Shown here piece after piece: positions 8,942 to 18,795 of a stretch of DNA of 64,000 nt; the first letter of the stretch is position 1; every line of letters starts with the position of its first letter. The notes below the pieces were generated by a model that did no database searches, was not told the origin of the DNA, and saw only the letters and a program-made list of their open reading frames with translations. The position numbers and the translations under genes are program-made. The stretch lies in assembly GCF_004795055.1 (NCBI RefSeq), contig NZ_SSBJ01000009.1, positions 124,001-188,000 on the forward strand, in the 5' to 3' direction. The stretch comes from Streptomyces sp. A1136 (lineage in GTDB: Bacteria; Actinomycetota; Actinomycetes; Streptomycetales; Streptomycetaceae).

Positions 8942-9385
8942 GTGCGTACGTTCAGCCCCAAGCCCGGCGACATCTCGCGCCAGTGGCTCGTCATTGACGC
9001 CCAGGACGTTGTCCTCGGCCGTCTGGCGACCCAGGCCGCAGCCCTCCTGCGCGGCAAGCACAAGCCGACTTACGCCCCCCACATGGACATGGGCGACTTC
9101 GTCATCATCGTCAACGCCGACAAGGTCCACCTGTCCGGCAACAAGGCGTCCCAGAAGATGGCGTACCGCCACTCCGGCTTCCCGGGTGGTCTGCGTTCCG
9201 TGCGTTACGACGACCTCCTGGCGAACAACCCGGAGAAGGCCGTCGAGAAGGCCGTCAAGGGCATGCTCCCCAAGAACACCCTGGGCCGTCAGATGCTCTC
9301 GAAGCTGAAGGTCTACTCGGGCGACCAGCACCCCCACGCTGCCCAGCAGCCGGTGCCGTTCGAGATCACCCAGGTCGCGCAGTAG
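8942..9385 (+). CDS. rplM: 50S ribosomal protein L13
   Basis: 147 residues, standard length. Recognised by [46 protein letters not shown] and the signature [10 protein letters not shown] with [12 protein letters not shown]. One of the early-assembling 23S rRNA binding proteins. Start GTG. It forms the classic rplM-rpsI pair with a 42-bp gap. Confidence 0.98.
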   Translation: MRTFSPKPGDISRQWLVIDAQDVVLGRLATQAAALLRGKHKPTYAPHMDMGDFVIIVNADKVHLSGNKASQKMAYRHSGFPGGLRSVRYDDLLANNPEKAVEKAVKGMLPKNTLGRQMLSKLKVYSGDQHPHAAQQPVPFEITQVAQ

Positions 9386-9427
9386 TTCCGGCCACCCCCT
9401 AAGACGTAGAAAATTCTGAGGAGCATC

Positions 9428-9949
9428 GTGGCCGAGACCACCGCCGAGACGACCCCCGTCGAAGAGTTCGAGGGCAACGTCGAGGAGTACACCAGCGAGT
9501 CCGAGGTCGTCGTCGAGGGCGACTACACCTCCGAGTCCCTTGCCGGCCGCTTCGGCGACCCCCAGCCGGCCGCCGGCCTGGGCCGTCGCAAGAACGCCAT
9601 CGCCCGCGTCCGGATCGTCCCGGGCACCGGCAAGTGGAAGATCAACGGTCGCACCCTTGAGGACTACTTCCCCAACAAGGTGCACCAGCAGGAAGTCAAC
9701 GAGCCGTTCAAGCTCCTTGAGCTCGACAACCGCTACGACGTCATCGCCCGCATCTCGGGTGGCGGCGTCTCCGGCCAGGCCGGCGCCCTGCGCCTCGGTG
9801 TGGCCCGCGCGCTGAACGAGGCGGACGTCGACAACAACCGCCCGGCGCTGAAGAAGGCCGGCTTCCTCTCCCGCGACGACCGTGCGGTCGAGCGCAAGAA
9901 GGCCGGTCTCAAGAAGGCCCGCAAGGCTCCGCAGTACAGCAAGCGTTAA
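9428..9949 (+). CDS. rpsI: 30S ribosomal protein S9
   Basis: 173 residues. The first 45 or so are an acidic Thr/Glu-rich extension ([19 protein letters not shown]) found in actinobacterial S9. The conserved core starts at [14 protein letters not shown] and includes [19 protein letters not shown]. The C-terminus ends QYSKR, whose last residues contact P-site tRNA. GTG with GAGGAGC upstream. Confidence 0.98.
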   Translation: MAETTAETTPVEEFEGNVEEYTSESEVVVEGDYTSESLAGRFGDPQPAAGLGRRKNAIARVRIVPGTGKWKINGRTLEDYFPNKVHQQEVNEPFKLLELDNRYDVIARISGGGVSGQAGALRLGVARALNEADVDNNRPALKKAGFLSRDDRAVERKKAGLKKARKAPQYSKR

Positions 9950-9973
9950 TCTGCGCCTGCTGTTCTGCAACGA

Positions 9974-10012
9974 AACCGCCCCGGCAGCACTCTCTGTGCT
10001 GTCGGGGCGGTT
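9974..10012 (+). terminator. Terminator after rpsI
   Basis: AACCGCCCCGGCAGCAC (9974-9990) pairs with GTGCTGTCGGGGCGGTT (9996-10012), 17 bp with one G-U pair and a 5-nt loop. It is followed by CGTTTACC. Confidence 0.85.
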
Positions 10013-10085
10013 CGTTTACCGCCACAAGCGGCACATACCTGTCACACAGCGGTACTAAGCGAAGCTTGAACTCGGGAGGACAACA

Positions 10086-11444
10086 GTGGGACGACTCTTC
10101 GGGACGGACGGTGTACGAGGCGTCGCCAACGCGGATCTGACGGCCGAGCTGGCGCTCGGTCTCTCCGTGGCGGCCGCGCACGTACTGGCCGAGGCCGGCA
10201 CCTTCGCGGGCCATCGGGCGACCGCCGTGGTCGGCCGCGACCCCCGCGCGTCCGGCGAGTTCCTGGAGGCCGCGGTCGTCGCGGGCCTCGCGAGCGCGGG
10301 TGTGGACGTCCTGCGCGTCGGTGTGCTGCCCACCCCGGCGGTGGCGTATCTCACCGGTGCGCTGGGCGCCGACCTCGGCGTGATGCTCTCCGCCAGCCAC
10401 AACGCGATGCCCGACAACGGCATCAAGTTCTTCGCGCGCGGCGGCCACAAGCTGGCCGACGAGCTGGAGGACCGGATCGAGTCCGTCTACGACGAGCACC
10501 GCACCGGCGCTCCCTGGGACCGTCCCACCGGCGCGGGCGTCGGCCGGGTCTCGGACTACACCGAGGGCTTCGAGAAGTACGTCGCCCACCTCATCGGGGC
10601 CCTGCCCAACCGCCTGGACGGCCTCAAGATCGTCCTCGACGAGGCCCACGGCGCTGCCGCCTACGTCTCCCCCGAGGCCTTCGCCCGGGCCGGCGCGGAG
10701 GTCGTCACGATCGGCGCCGGGCCCGACGGCCTGAACATCAACGACGGCTGCGGCTCGACCCACCTCGGTCTGCTGAAGCAGGCCGTGGTCGAGCACGGGG
10801 CCGACTTCGGCATCGCGCACGACGGCGACGCCGACCGCTGCCTGGCCGTGGACGCCTCCGGCGCGGAGGTCGACGGCGACCAGATCCTCGCGGTGCTGGC
10901 GCTGGCCATGCGCGAGGCGGGACAGCTGCGCGAGAACACCGTGGTCGGCACCGTCATGTCGAACCTGGGATTCAAGCTGGCCATGGAGGCCGAGGGCATC
11001 CAGGTCGTGCAGACCGGGGTCGGCGACCGCTACGTGCTGGAGTCGATGAAGGAGCACGGCTACGCCCTGGGCGGCGAGCAGTCCGGCCACGTGATCATCC
11101 TCGACCACGCGACCACCGGCGACGGCACCCTGACCGGGCTGCTGCTCGCGGCCCGCGTCGCGGCCACCGGGCGCTCGCTGGCGGAGCTGGCGGGCGTGAT
11201 GCAGCGACTGCCGCAGGTGCTGATCAACGTGCCCGACGTGGACAAGTCCCGCGTGGCCACCTCGGGCGAGCTGGCGACCGCGGTGGGCGAGGCGGAGCGC
11301 GAGCTGGGCGCCACCGGGCGGGTGCTGCTGCGTCCCTCCGGTACGGAGCCGCTCGTACGGGTGATGGTGGAGGCCGCCGACATCGAGCAGGCCCGCGCGG
11401 TCGCCGGACGCCTGGCGGACGTGGTGAAGGCGGCGCTCGGCTAG
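10086..11444 (+). CDS. glmM: Phosphoglucosamine mutase
   Basis: Converts glucosamine-6-P to glucosamine-1-P on the route to UDP-GlcNAc. 452 residues. The active-site phosphoserine is S104 in [15 protein letters not shown]. The metal-binding loop HDGDADRC follows near residue 244, the sugar-binding GGEQSGHVI near 330, and the phosphate-binding [14 protein letters not shown] near the C-terminus. GTG with GGGAGGA at 10075-10081. GlmS, which makes its substrate, is encoded 3 kb downstream in this window. Confidence 0.97.
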   Translation: MGRLFGTDGVRGVANADLTAELALGLSVAAAHVLAEAGTFAGHRATAVVGRDPRASGEFLEAAVVAGLASAGVDVLRVGVLPTPAVAYLTGALGADLGVMLSASHNAMPDNGIKFFARGGHKLADELEDRIESVYDEHRTGAPWDRPTGAGVGRVSDYTEGFEKYVAHLIGALPNRLDGLKIVLDEAHGAAAYVSPEAFARAGAEVVTIGAGPDGLNINDGCGSTHLGLLKQAVVEHGADFGIAHDGDADRCLAVDASGAEVDGDQILAVLALAMREAGQLRENTVVGTVMSNLGFKLAMEAEGIQVVQTGVGDRYVLESMKEHGYALGGEQSGHVIILDHATTGDGTLTGLLLAARVAATGRSLAELAGVMQRLPQVLINVPDVDKSRVATSGELATAVGEAERELGATGRVLLRPSGTEPLVRVMVEAADIEQARAVAGRLADVVKAALG

Positions 11445-11460
11445 GGCTACGGCCCGGCCC

Positions 11461-11495
11461 GAGCCCCGTCGCCCCGTCCGGGGTTGGCGGGGCTC
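11461..11495. terminator. Bidirectional hairpin between glmM and the DUF389 gene
   Basis: GAGCCCC (11461-11467) pairs with GGGGCTC (11489-11495), enclosing an inner CCCC/GGGG stem (11472-11475 with 11480-11483). It separates two convergent genes and overlaps the stop codon of the minus-strand gene. Confidence 0.6.
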
Positions 11496-12447
11496 AGCCG
11501 GTCGCGGGCGGGGTGCGGTCCGAGCGGCCGTGCCTGCCGCTCCACAGCAGCTTCTGCGCGTAGAGGGTCAGGGTGCCGGCCAGCATGATCCCGCCCAGGT
11601 TCAGCAGCAGTTGCTCCGCCGAACCCCACATCTGGCCCACCTCGCCGTAGCCGAGGGCCACGGCGGCGTTGGCGGCCGCCGGGACGGTGGTCACCGAGAT
11701 GGCCACGCCGACCAGCGCGCCGGACTTCGCGGAGGTCAGCGACAGCACGCCGGCCACCCCGGCGAGCAGGGCGACCGTGAAGGAGAACGAGTCCGGCTGC
11801 CAGATGAAGCTGGTGTTCGGGCGCGGGTTCTCCAGCATGGACCGCTGGAACAGGCCCAGCGCGTTCATCGCCAGGCTGAACAGGGTGGTCGCGGCCATCG
11901 CCGCCGCGAAACCGGCCAGCAGGGCCACCAACGAGCGCGCGGCCGACTTGGGGGCCCTGCGGACCAGGCTCGTACAGACACCGGCGAGCGGGCCGAACTC
12001 GGGGCCGACGGCCATCGCGCCCACGATCAGGATGGCGTTGTCCAGCACCACGCCGCAGGCGGCGATCAGCGTCGCGACGATCATGAAGGCGACGTAGGTG
12101 ACCGAGAGGGTCGACTCCTCCTGGGTCGCCTCGGTCAGCTGCTCCCACAGCACGGCGTCGGCGGCCTCCCCGGGGGCCTCCTCCTCGGCCCGGTCGGCGC
12201 TCGCCGAGAGCGTGAGGTCGATGTCCTCGACGGCGATCGAGCCGTCCTTGTCGATGCCCAGCTCGCGCAGTCCGCGGAGCAGCTCGTCGCCCGCCTCGCG
12301 CGCGACGTCGCACATGACGACGTCACCGGCGGGGACGAGGGCCGCTCCGGTCAGCACCACCAGATGAGTGGTGCCGACGGTCCCCTCGACGAGGCGGAGG
12401 ACGGAGTGCGTCCGGTCGGGCGGGGTGATCATCCGCAGGTGCAGCAT
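11494..12447 (-). CDS. DUF389 family membrane protein
   Basis: 317 residues. The soluble N-terminal part (about 1-110: MLHLRMITPPDRTHSVL, acidic middle) precedes about six hydrophobic segments with the DUF389 hallmarks ILIVGAMAVGPEFGPLAG and SAKSGALVGVAISVTTVPAAANAAVAL. Function of the family is not established; a transport role is sometimes proposed. It lies 16 bp downstream of coaA on the same strand, so it could be co-transcribed. TACTGT (12454-12459) placed 6 nt before the ATG could also give it a leaderless mRNA of its own. Confidence 0.85.
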   Translation of the reverse strand: MLHLRMITPPDRTHSVLRLVEGTVGTTHLVVLTGAALVPAGDVVMCDVAREAGDELLRGLRELGIDKDGSIAVEDIDLTLSASADRAEEEAPGEAADAVLWEQLTEATQEESTLSVTYVAFMIVATLIAACGVVLDNAILIVGAMAVGPEFGPLAGVCTSLVRRAPKSAARSLVALLAGFAAAMAATTLFSLAMNALGLFQRSMLENPRPNTSFIWQPDSFSFTVALLAGVAGVLSLTSAKSGALVGVAISVTTVPAAANAAVALGYGEVGQMWGSAEQLLLNLGGIMLAGTLTLYAQKLLWSGRHGRSDRTPPATG

Positions 12448-12453
12448 GCCCGA

Positions 12454-12459
12454 ACAGTA
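12454..12459 (-). promoter_or_regulatory. Possible -10 for leaderless DUF389 mRNA
   Basis: TACTGT on the minus strand, 6 nt before ATG 12447, inside the 16-bp gap after coaA. The -35 region would lie in coaA. Confidence 0.35.
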
Positions 12460-12463
12460 GCTT

Positions 12464-13483
12464 TCACAGTTTGCGCAGGCTGAGCTTCTGCACCTTGTGG
12501 TCCGGGCCCTTGCGCACGACGAGGGTGGCGCGCCCGCGGGTCGGGGCCACGTTCTCCATCAGGTTGGGCTTGTTGATGGTCCGCCACATCGTCTGCGCGT
12601 ACTCCAGGGCCTCCTCCTCTGAGACCTGCGTGTACTTGCGGAAGTAGGAGAAAGGATTCTGGAACGCGGTCTCGCGCAGCTTCCGGAACCGGTTGAGGTA
12701 CCAGCGCTCGATGTCCTCGGGGCGCGCGTCGACGTACACGCTGAAGTCGAAGTAGTCGGCGAGGCCCACCCTGGTCCGGCCGTCCTTGCCCGGCAGGGCC
12801 GGCTGGAGGACGTTGAGCCCCTCCACGATGAGGATGTCCGGGCGGCGGACGACGAGCCGCTCGTCGGGGACGATGTCGTAGATCAGGTGGGAGTAGACGG
12901 GGGCGGTGACCTCGTCCTTGCCCGCCTTGATGTCGGCCACGAAACGGGTGAGCGCGCGGCGGTCGTACGACTCGGGGAAACCCTTGCGGGCGGTCAGGCC
13001 GCGGCGCTGGAGTTCCTTCATCGGGTACAGGAACCCGTCGGTGGTGACGAGCTCGACGCGGGGGTGCTCGGGCCAGCGGGCGAGCAGGGCCTGGAGCAGA
13101 CGGGCGACGGTGGACTTGCCGACGGCGACGGAACCGGCGACCCCTATGACGAAGGGGGTCCCCTGCTGGGCGCCGTGGCCGTTGCCGGCGTCGCCCAGGA
13201 AGGTGTTGAGGGTGCCGCGGAGGTTGCTGGTGGCACCGACGTAGAGGTTCAGCAGGCGGGAGAGCGGGAGGTAGACGTCGCGGACCTCGTCGAGGTCGAT
13301 GACGTCGCCCAGGCCGCGGAGCCGTTCGACCTCGTCGGCGGTGAGCGGGAGGGGGGTGCGCTCGCGAAGGGCGCTCCACTCGGCCCGGGTGAGGTCGACG
13401 TAGGGGGAGGCCTCGGCGGGACGGCGGTGGCCGGCGCGCTCCGCCCCGCGGCCGGGCGTGCTTCGTGGCGGCGAAGTGATCAC
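12464..13483 (-). CDS. coaA: Pantothenate kinase, type I
   Basis: First step of coenzyme A synthesis: phosphorylation of pantothenate by ATP. 339 residues with P-loop [12 protein letters not shown] near residue 114, [21 protein letters not shown], and VEGLNVLQ near residue 220, all diagnostic of the prokaryotic type I family. The N-terminal 25 residues are a Pro/Arg-rich extension. GTG start. GACAAT at 13490-13495 lies 6 nt before it, suggesting a leaderless mRNA. Type III (CoaX) enzymes are common in actinobacteria, and CoaA is the additional or alternative form. Confidence 0.96.
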   Translation of the reverse strand: MITSPPRSTPGRGAERAGHRRPAEASPYVDLTRAEWSALRERTPLPLTADEVERLRGLGDVIDLDEVRDVYLPLSRLLNLYVGATSNLRGTLNTFLGDAGNGHGAQQGTPFVIGVAGSVAVGKSTVARLLQALLARWPEHPRVELVTTDGFLYPMKELQRRGLTARKGFPESYDRRALTRFVADIKAGKDEVTAPVYSHLIYDIVPDERLVVRRPDILIVEGLNVLQPALPGKDGRTRVGLADYFDFSVYVDARPEDIERWYLNRFRKLRETAFQNPFSYFRKYTQVSEEEALEYAQTMWRTINKPNLMENVAPTRGRATLVVRKGPDHKVQKLSLRKL

Positions 13484-13489
13484 ACAGCC

Positions 13490-13495
13490 ATTGTC
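13490..13495 (-). promoter_or_regulatory. -10 box for leaderless coaA mRNA
   Basis: GACAAT on the minus strand, 6 nt before the GTG at 13483. No Shine-Dalgarno sequence is present. Confidence 0.5.
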
Positions 13496-13764
13496 GGGGC
13501 TGGCGGTCGCTTATGGGTGGTGTGGTCGGTCACGTGAGGAGCGGCCGGGGCCCCGCGCCGGAGGCGATGCGGGGCCGGGTATCGATTCGAGTGTCGTGTC
13601 GGTCTCGCGGCGATCACGATTGGCGACGGTCTGTGAAAACCGGATCGTCCGGGCGGGGTTCCCCCCGTACATTGCTGATCGCCGCAGCTCCGGTGCGCGC
13701 CCGTGACCGGGGGCACTGCCCGGGGCTGCCTCTGTGTGTTTTCTTGTTCCGGGGGAGATCTTTC

Positions 13765-14556
13765 GTGCGTACCGTGCTTGTCCGTCGTGCCGTCCTGACC
13801 GCTTCGGCCGTGTCCCTGGCGCTGCTGGCCACGGCCTGCGGGTCGGCCAAGGCGGGGGACGCCACCTTCAAGGCCGGCGCCGAGCCGTCCGCCGCCCGGT
13901 CGTCCGCCGTCGCTTCGAGCGCCGCTCCGGCGGGCCCCAGGGGCAGGACGGCCGACGAGCTGGGCAGGCTGCTGGTGACCGAGGCGGACCTGCCCGACCA
14001 CCGGCTGGAGCCGGTGGCGGACAGCGCGGCGCAGGACGACCCGATCGAGACCGACAAGGCCCCTTGCAAGCCGCTGGCCCAGGCCGAGGGCATGCAGTCG
14101 ATCGGCGCGTCCGCCGGGGTCGCCCGCGTCGTCGCGAGCGGGAAGCCCCGGGCGGCGGCCCAGGGCGCGGGCCCGCAGGAGAAGGCGGACGCGGCCGTGG
14201 CCGCCCTCAAGACGACGGCCACGTCGGTCGCGCTGGTCTCCTACGACGGCAAGGGCGCCGAGGAGGCCTTCGGCGCCGTCAAGGCGGGCGTCGAGGCGTG
14301 CGCCGGCGGCTTCTCGGTGACGCAGGCGGGGGAGAGGACGGCCATCGAGAGCGTCAAGGCCGACACCGGGCTGCCCGCCGGCGACGAGACGGTCTCCTTC
14401 GTCACCGTGATGGACCTGGGGGACGGCGACAAGAACGTGACCCACGTGGTCGTCCTGCGCAAGGGCAGTACCCTCGCGACCTTCACCGCGCTCAGCCTGA
14501 GCGGCGACGCCGAGCAGCCGAAGGCCGTCGTGGACGCGCAGGCGAAGAAGCTCTGA
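13765..14556 (+). CDS. Putative lipoprotein of unknown function
   Basis: 263 residues. MRTVLVRRAVLTASAVSLAL followed by LLATAC is a lipoprotein signal peptide with the modified Cys at about residue 25. The mature part begins with an Ala/Ser-rich linker and continues as a soluble domain containing TADELGRLLVTEADLPDHRLEP and VVVLRKGSTLATFTALSL near the end. It resembles the PknH-sensor-like exported proteins of actinobacteria, but I cannot assign it. GTG 13765 is preceded by GGGGGAG seven bases upstream; the frame is open further upstream, but that part lacks coding character. Confidence 0.8.
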   Translation: MRTVLVRRAVLTASAVSLALLATACGSAKAGDATFKAGAEPSAARSSAVASSAAPAGPRGRTADELGRLLVTEADLPDHRLEPVADSAAQDDPIETDKAPCKPLAQAEGMQSIGASAGVARVVASGKPRAAAQGAGPQEKADAAVAALKTTATSVALVSYDGKGAEEAFGAVKAGVEACAGGFSVTQAGERTAIESVKADTGLPAGDETVSFVTVMDLGDGDKNVTHVVVLRKGSTLATFTALSLSGDAEQPKAVVDAQAKKL

Positions 14557-14635
14557 CCGGCCGGGACCATCCGGGACCGGCCGGGCGGACGACCTTTGGT
14601 CCGCCGATCGACTGACTTGCCCTCAGATGGGCGTC

Positions 14636-14669
14636 AACCCCGCTCCGGCACATTCGCCGGGGCGGGGTT
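14636..14669 (+). terminator. Terminator after the lipoprotein gene
   Basis: AACCCCGCTCCGGC (14636-14649) pairs with GCCGGGGCGGGGTT (14656-14669), 14 bp with one G-U pair and a 6-nt loop, followed by TTCGTCT. It lies just upstream of the glmS promoter. Confidence 0.85.
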
Positions 14670-14710
14670 TTCGTCTGGTCCGGGTACGGGGCAGGAGGCC
14701 GACCACGGCG

Positions 14711-14716
14711 TACCCT
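14711..14716 (+). promoter_or_regulatory. -10 box for leaderless glmS mRNA
   Basis: TACCCT ends 7 nt before ATG 14724. There is no ribosome binding site in between, and no glmS ribozyme-like leader can fit. Confidence 0.5.
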
Positions 14717-14723
14717 GCGCCCT

Positions 14724-16574
14724 ATGTGCGGAATTGTGGGTTACGTGGGAGCGCAGTCGGCGCTCGATGTGGTCATCGCCGGACTCAAGCGGCTGGAGTA
14801 CCGCGGCTACGACTCGGCGGGTGTCGCCGTGCTCGCGGACGGGGGCCTGGACACGGTCAAGAAGGCCGGCAAGCTGGTCAACCTGGAGAAGGAACTGGTC
14901 GGGCATCCGCTGCCCGCCGGGTCCACGGGCCTCGGGCACACCCGGTGGGCGACCCACGGCGGCCCCACCGACGTCAACGCCCACCCGCACCTCGACAATT
15001 CGGGGCGCGTGGCGGTCGTGCACAACGGGATCATCGAGAACTTCGCCGCGCTGCGCGCCGAGCTGACCGAGCGCGGGCACAAGCTGGAGTCCGAGACGGA
15101 CACCGAGGTCGTGGCGCACCTGCTCGCCGAGCAGTTCGACGTCGTCCCGGGGGACCTGGCGGAGGCCATGCGACGGGTCTGCCGGCGGTTGGAGGGCGCG
15201 TTCACGCTGGTCGCGGTGCACGCGGACGCGCCCGACGTGGTCGTCGGGGCGCGCCGGAACTCCCCCTTGGTGGTGGGCGTCGGGGAGGGCGAGAACTTCC
15301 TCGCCTCGGACGTGGCCGCGTTCATCGCCCACACGCGGTCCGCGATCGAGCTGGGACAGGACCAGGTGGTCGAACTCCGCCGCGAAGGGGTCACGGTGAC
15401 CAACTTCGACGGTTCGGCCGCGACGGTGCGGGCGTACCACGTGGACTGGGACGCCTCGGCGGCCGAGAAGGGGGGATACGACTACTTCATGCTCAAGGAG
15501 ATCGCCGAGCAGCCGAAGGCCGTCGCCGACACCCTCCTGGGCAGGATCGACGGGAGCGGCTCGCTGACCCTGGACGAGGTGCGCATCCCCGCCTCGGTGC
15601 TCCGCGAGGTCGACAAGGTCGTGATCGTGGCGTGCGGTACGGCGTACCACGCGGGCATGATCGCGAAGTTGGCCATCGAGCACTGGACCCGCATCCCCTG
15701 CGAGACGGAACTGGCCAGCGAGTTCCGTTACCGCGACCCGATCCTGGACCAGCGGACGCTGGTGATCGCGATCTCGCAGTCCGGCGAGACCATGGACACC
15801 CTGATGGCGCTCAGGCACGCGCGCGAGCAGGGCGCCAAGGTGCTGGCCGTCTGCAACACGAACGGGTCGACGATCCCGCGCGAATCGGACGCCGTGCTCT
15901 ACACCCACGCCGGTCCGGAGGTGGCCGTCGCCTCGACCAAGGCGTTCCTGACGCAGCTGGTCGCCTGCTATCTCGTCGCGCTGTACCTCGGGCAGGTCCG
16001 GGGCACGAAGTGGGGCGACGAGATCCGGGCGGTCATCCGTGAACTGTCGGACATCGCCGCGGCGGTGGACACGGTGCTGGAGACCATGGAGCCGGTACGG
16101 GCGCTGGCGCGGTCGCTCGCCGACAAGGACACCGTGCTGTTCCTCGGACGCCACGTCGGGTACCCGGTGGCGCTGGAGGGCGCGCTCAAGCTCAAGGAGC
16201 TGGCGTACATGCACGCGGAGGGCTTCGCGGCGGGCGAGCTGAAGCACGGGCCGATCGCGCTGATCGAGGATGACCTGCCCGTGGTGGTCGTGGTGCCGTC
16301 GCCGCGCGGGCGTTCGGTGCTGCACGACAAGATCGTGTCCAATATCCAGGAGATCCGCGCCCGCGGCGCGCGCACGATCGTGATCGCCGAGGAGGGTGAC
16401 GAGGCGGTCGTCCCGTACGCGGACCACCTGATCCGCATCCCGGCCACGCCGACACTGCTCCAACCCCTGGTGGCGACCGTGCCGTTGCAGGTGTTCGCGT
16501 GCGAGCTGGCGACCGCGCGGGGCAACGAGGTGGACCAGCCGCGTAACCTCGCCAAGTCGGTCACGGTCGAGTAG
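14724..16574 (+). CDS. glmS: Glutamine-fructose-6-phosphate aminotransferase (isomerising)
   Basis: Makes glucosamine-6-P from fructose-6-P and glutamine, the entry to amino-sugar and peptidoglycan precursor synthesis. 616 residues. The N-terminal glutaminase carries the nucleophile C2 (MCGIVGYVG), GHTRWATHG and HNGIIENF. Two SIS domains follow (about residues 290-420 and 460-600), with SQSGETMDT and GAKVLAVCNTNGSTI in the first. The C-terminus ends PRNLAKSVTVE, part of the active site. Full length and intact. acpS begins 9 bp after the stop. Confidence 0.97.
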   Translation: MCGIVGYVGAQSALDVVIAGLKRLEYRGYDSAGVAVLADGGLDTVKKAGKLVNLEKELVGHPLPAGSTGLGHTRWATHGGPTDVNAHPHLDNSGRVAVVHNGIIENFAALRAELTERGHKLESETDTEVVAHLLAEQFDVVPGDLAEAMRRVCRRLEGAFTLVAVHADAPDVVVGARRNSPLVVGVGEGENFLASDVAAFIAHTRSAIELGQDQVVELRREGVTVTNFDGSAATVRAYHVDWDASAAEKGGYDYFMLKEIAEQPKAVADTLLGRIDGSGSLTLDEVRIPASVLREVDKVVIVACGTAYHAGMIAKLAIEHWTRIPCETELASEFRYRDPILDQRTLVIAISQSGETMDTLMALRHAREQGAKVLAVCNTNGSTIPRESDAVLYTHAGPEVAVASTKAFLTQLVACYLVALYLGQVRGTKWGDEIRAVIRELSDIAAAVDTVLETMEPVRALARSLADKDTVLFLGRHVGYPVALEGALKLKELAYMHAEGFAAGELKHGPIALIEDDLPVVVVVPSPRGRSVLHDKIVSNIQEIRARGARTIVIAEEGDEAVVPYADHLIRIPATPTLLQPLVATVPLQVFACELATARGNEVDQPRNLAKSVTVE

Positions 16575-16583
16575 GGGTCTGGT

Positions 16584-16955
16584 GTGGGGATCATCGGTGT
16601 GGGGATTGACGTTGCCGAGATCGAGCGGTTCGGCGCCGCCCTGGAGCGGACGCCGCACCTGGCGCAACGGCTCTTCGTCGACGCCGAATTGACCCTGCCG
16701 AGCGGCGAGCGGCGCGGAACCGCCTCGCTCGCCGCCCGGTTCGCCGCCAAGGAGGCGCTCGCCAAGGCGCTCGGCGCGCCCGGCGGGATGCTGTGGACCG
16801 ACGCCGAGGTGTACGTCGAGGAGACCGGACAGCCGCGCGTGCGGGTATCCGGGACGGTGGAGGCGCGGGCGGTGGCGCTCGGCGTGAAGTCGTGGCACGT
16901 CTCGCTGAGCCATGACGCGGGGGTGGCCTCCGCCGTGGTCATCGCCGAGGGATAG
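16584..16955 (+). CDS. acpS: Holo-[acyl-carrier-protein] synthase
   Basis: Transfers 4'-phosphopantetheine from CoA to ACP. 123 residues, standard for AcpS. The Mg-binding motif [12 protein letters not shown] (D9) and the second motif [11 protein letters not shown] (about residues 54-64) are present, ending with [19 protein letters not shown]. It lies 9 bp after glmS and is probably in the same transcript. Several in-frame GTG codons lie close together; the one at 16584 gives the usual MGIIGVGID start. Confidence 0.95.
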   Translation: MGIIGVGIDVAEIERFGAALERTPHLAQRLFVDAELTLPSGERRGTASLAARFAAKEALAKALGAPGGMLWTDAEVYVEETGQPRVRVSGTVEARAVALGVKSWHVSLSHDAGVASAVVIAEG

Positions 16956-17058
16956 ACCGCCCGGTCCTCCGCGCCGCGTCGCCGCGCTGTCCTCGGCGCC
17001 GTCGTCGTCGCCGCGGTCTTCCCGTCGTCCGGGGCGGCTTTTCGGGCAGGGTGGTGGC

Positions 17059-18447
17059 ATGCGTACTGCTTACAGCGTGGAGACCGTACGGGCCGCCGAG
17101 CGCGAGCTGATGGCACGGCTGCCGGAGGGCGCCTTGATGCGGCGGGCGGCGGCCGGACTGGCCGCCGTGTGCGCCGGGCTGCTGCCGAGGGTGTACGGCG
17201 CGCGGATCGTGCTGCTGGTCGGTCCGGGGGACAACGGCGGCGACGCGCTGTACGCGGGCGCGCGGCTCGCCCGGCGCGGCGCCGGCGTCACGGCCGTGCC
17301 GATGGACCCCGAGCGGGTGCACCCGGGCGGACTGGCCGCCCTCCTGCGTGCGGGCGGCCGGGTGGCCCCGGCCGTGCCCGGGCGGGCGGACCTGGTGGTG
17401 GACGGACTGCTCGGGATCGGCGGTCGCGGTGGACTGCGGCCCGCCGGCGCGGCGTTGGCGGAGCGGATTCCGCCGGGCGCTGTGGTGGTGGCCGCGGACC
17501 TGCCGAGCGGGGTGGACGCGGACACGGGCGAGGTGGCGGGGGCGGCGGTACGGGCCGACGTCACGGTGACGTTCGGGGCGTACAAGCCGGGGCTGCTGAT
17601 CGACCCGGGGGCCTCGCGGGCCGGCGCGGTGCGGCTGGTGGACATCGGCCTCACCCTCCCCGCTGCGGACGCCGAGGCCTTGCAGCACGCCGATGTGGCG
17701 GCGCTGCTGCCGGAGCCGGGCCCGGCCAGTGACAAGTACCGGCGGGGCGTGGTCGGGGTCGTGGCCGGGTCGGCCCGGTACCCGGGGGCGGCGGTGCTGG
17801 CCGTCGCCGGGGCGCTGCGCGGCGGCGCCGGCGCGGTGCGGTACGTGGGCCCGGCGGCGGTCGGGGAGGCGGTGCTGGCCAGGTACCCGGAGACGCTGAT
17901 CGGGCGGGGCCGGGTGCAGGCCTGGGTGGTGGGGCCCGGGTTGGGGGACGAGCGGGTCCCGGAGGTCCTCGCCGACCCGGTGCCGGTGCTGGTGGACGCC
18001 GACGGGCTGCGGGGGCTGGACCCCGGGGCGCTGCGGGCCCGGACGGCGCCGACGCTCCTGACCCCGCACGCGGGCGAGGCGGCGGCGCTGCTGGGCGTCC
18101 GCCGCGAGGAGGTGGAGGCAGGGCGGCTGGCCGCCGTACGGGCACTGGCGGAGCGGTACGGGGCGACGGTGCTGCTGAAGGGCTCGACCACGCTGGTCTG
18201 CGACGGCGGGGTGGTCCGGGTCAACCCGACGGGTACCCCCTGGCTGGCCACCGCGGGCAGTGGTGACGTGCTGTCCGGGCTCGCGGGCTCCCTGCTGGCG
18301 GCGGGGCTGTCGGCGCCGGACGCCGCCTCGGTGGCCGCCTACCTGCACGGCCTGGCGGCCCGGCGCGCCGCCTCCGGCGCCCCGCTCCTCGCCCACGAGG
18401 TGGCCGAGGCCCTCCCGTCCGCCTGGCGCGACACCCGCACCCCCTGA
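17059..18447 (+). CDS. nnr: Bifunctional NAD(P)H-hydrate epimerase / ADP-dependent dehydratase
   Basis: Repairs hydrated NADH and NADPH. 462 residues in two fused domains. The N-terminal YjeF-type epimerase domain has GPGDNGGDALYAGARLARRG (about 56-75) and ADLPSGVDADTGEV. The C-terminal ribokinase-like dehydratase domain has SDKYRRGVVGVVAGS, LTPHAGEAAALLG, LLKGSTTLV and the catalytic GSGDVLSGLAGSL near residue 400. ATG start. Located between acpS and alr as in many actinobacteria. The final residues are Pro/Arg-rich and dispensable-looking. Confidence 0.93.
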   Translation: MRTAYSVETVRAAERELMARLPEGALMRRAAAGLAAVCAGLLPRVYGARIVLLVGPGDNGGDALYAGARLARRGAGVTAVPMDPERVHPGGLAALLRAGGRVAPAVPGRADLVVDGLLGIGGRGGLRPAGAALAERIPPGAVVVAADLPSGVDADTGEVAGAAVRADVTVTFGAYKPGLLIDPGASRAGAVRLVDIGLTLPAADAEALQHADVAALLPEPGPASDKYRRGVVGVVAGSARYPGAAVLAVAGALRGGAGAVRYVGPAAVGEAVLARYPETLIGRGRVQAWVVGPGLGDERVPEVLADPVPVLVDADGLRGLDPGALRARTAPTLLTPHAGEAAALLGVRREEVEAGRLAAVRALAERYGATVLLKGSTTLVCDGGVVRVNPTGTPWLATAGSGDVLSGLAGSLLAAGLSAPDAASVAAYLHGLAARRAASGAPLLAHEVAEALPSAWRDTRTP

Positions 18448-18795
18448 AGCCCGCCGGCCCGGGGCGGGGGCGCCGCTGTCGTGCCGGGCGACCGGCCACC
18501 ACAGGCCCGTACTGCCGCGTCCGGCCCCCGTCCCAACGCGGTCGGGCGTGGGCCCGCTCCACGGACGCGCCGGCGCCGCGTCGGCGCGACCGGCGTCCAT
18601 CCCGCGTGCCCGGCCCCGCCCGGTGGCCGCCCGGGACACCGGCCGGCCTTGCCGCACGGGCCGCTCCCGGTCGCCGGAGGGGGCGTCGGCCGCGACGGTG
18701 CGGCGCACCGCCCGGCGCGGTCCGTTCGTGCGCCCCGAAGGCGCCGATGGGCGGCGCGCAAGGCCGGTGGTGGGGGTTCTGAGAGACTGTGCTCG
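18448..18795. other. Intergenic stretch nnr-alr, no gene seen
   Basis: 348 bp of very GC-rich sequence. An open frame runs in phase into alr from 18481, but its translation (rich in Arg, Pro and Gly, no family resemblance) looks non-coding and alr has a convincing start at 18796. Apart from the alr -10 box at the right end I see no gene, clear hairpin or repeat. Confidence 0.6.
18783..18788 (+). promoter_or_regulatory. -10 box for leaderless alr mRNA
   Basis: GAGACT ends 7 nt before ATG 18796. No Shine-Dalgarno sequence is present. Confidence 0.45.

Noticed and set aside
14600..14730. glmS ribozyme or riboswitch upstream of glmS
   Set aside because: The hairpin at 14636-14669 is a terminator and the mRNA probably starts at the ATG, leaving no room for a ribozyme.
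18481..18795. 105-residue N-terminal extension of alanine racemase
   Set aside because: Arg/Pro/Gly-rich with no resemblance to any domain. ATG 18796 has the conserved N-terminus and a -10 box 7 nt upstream.
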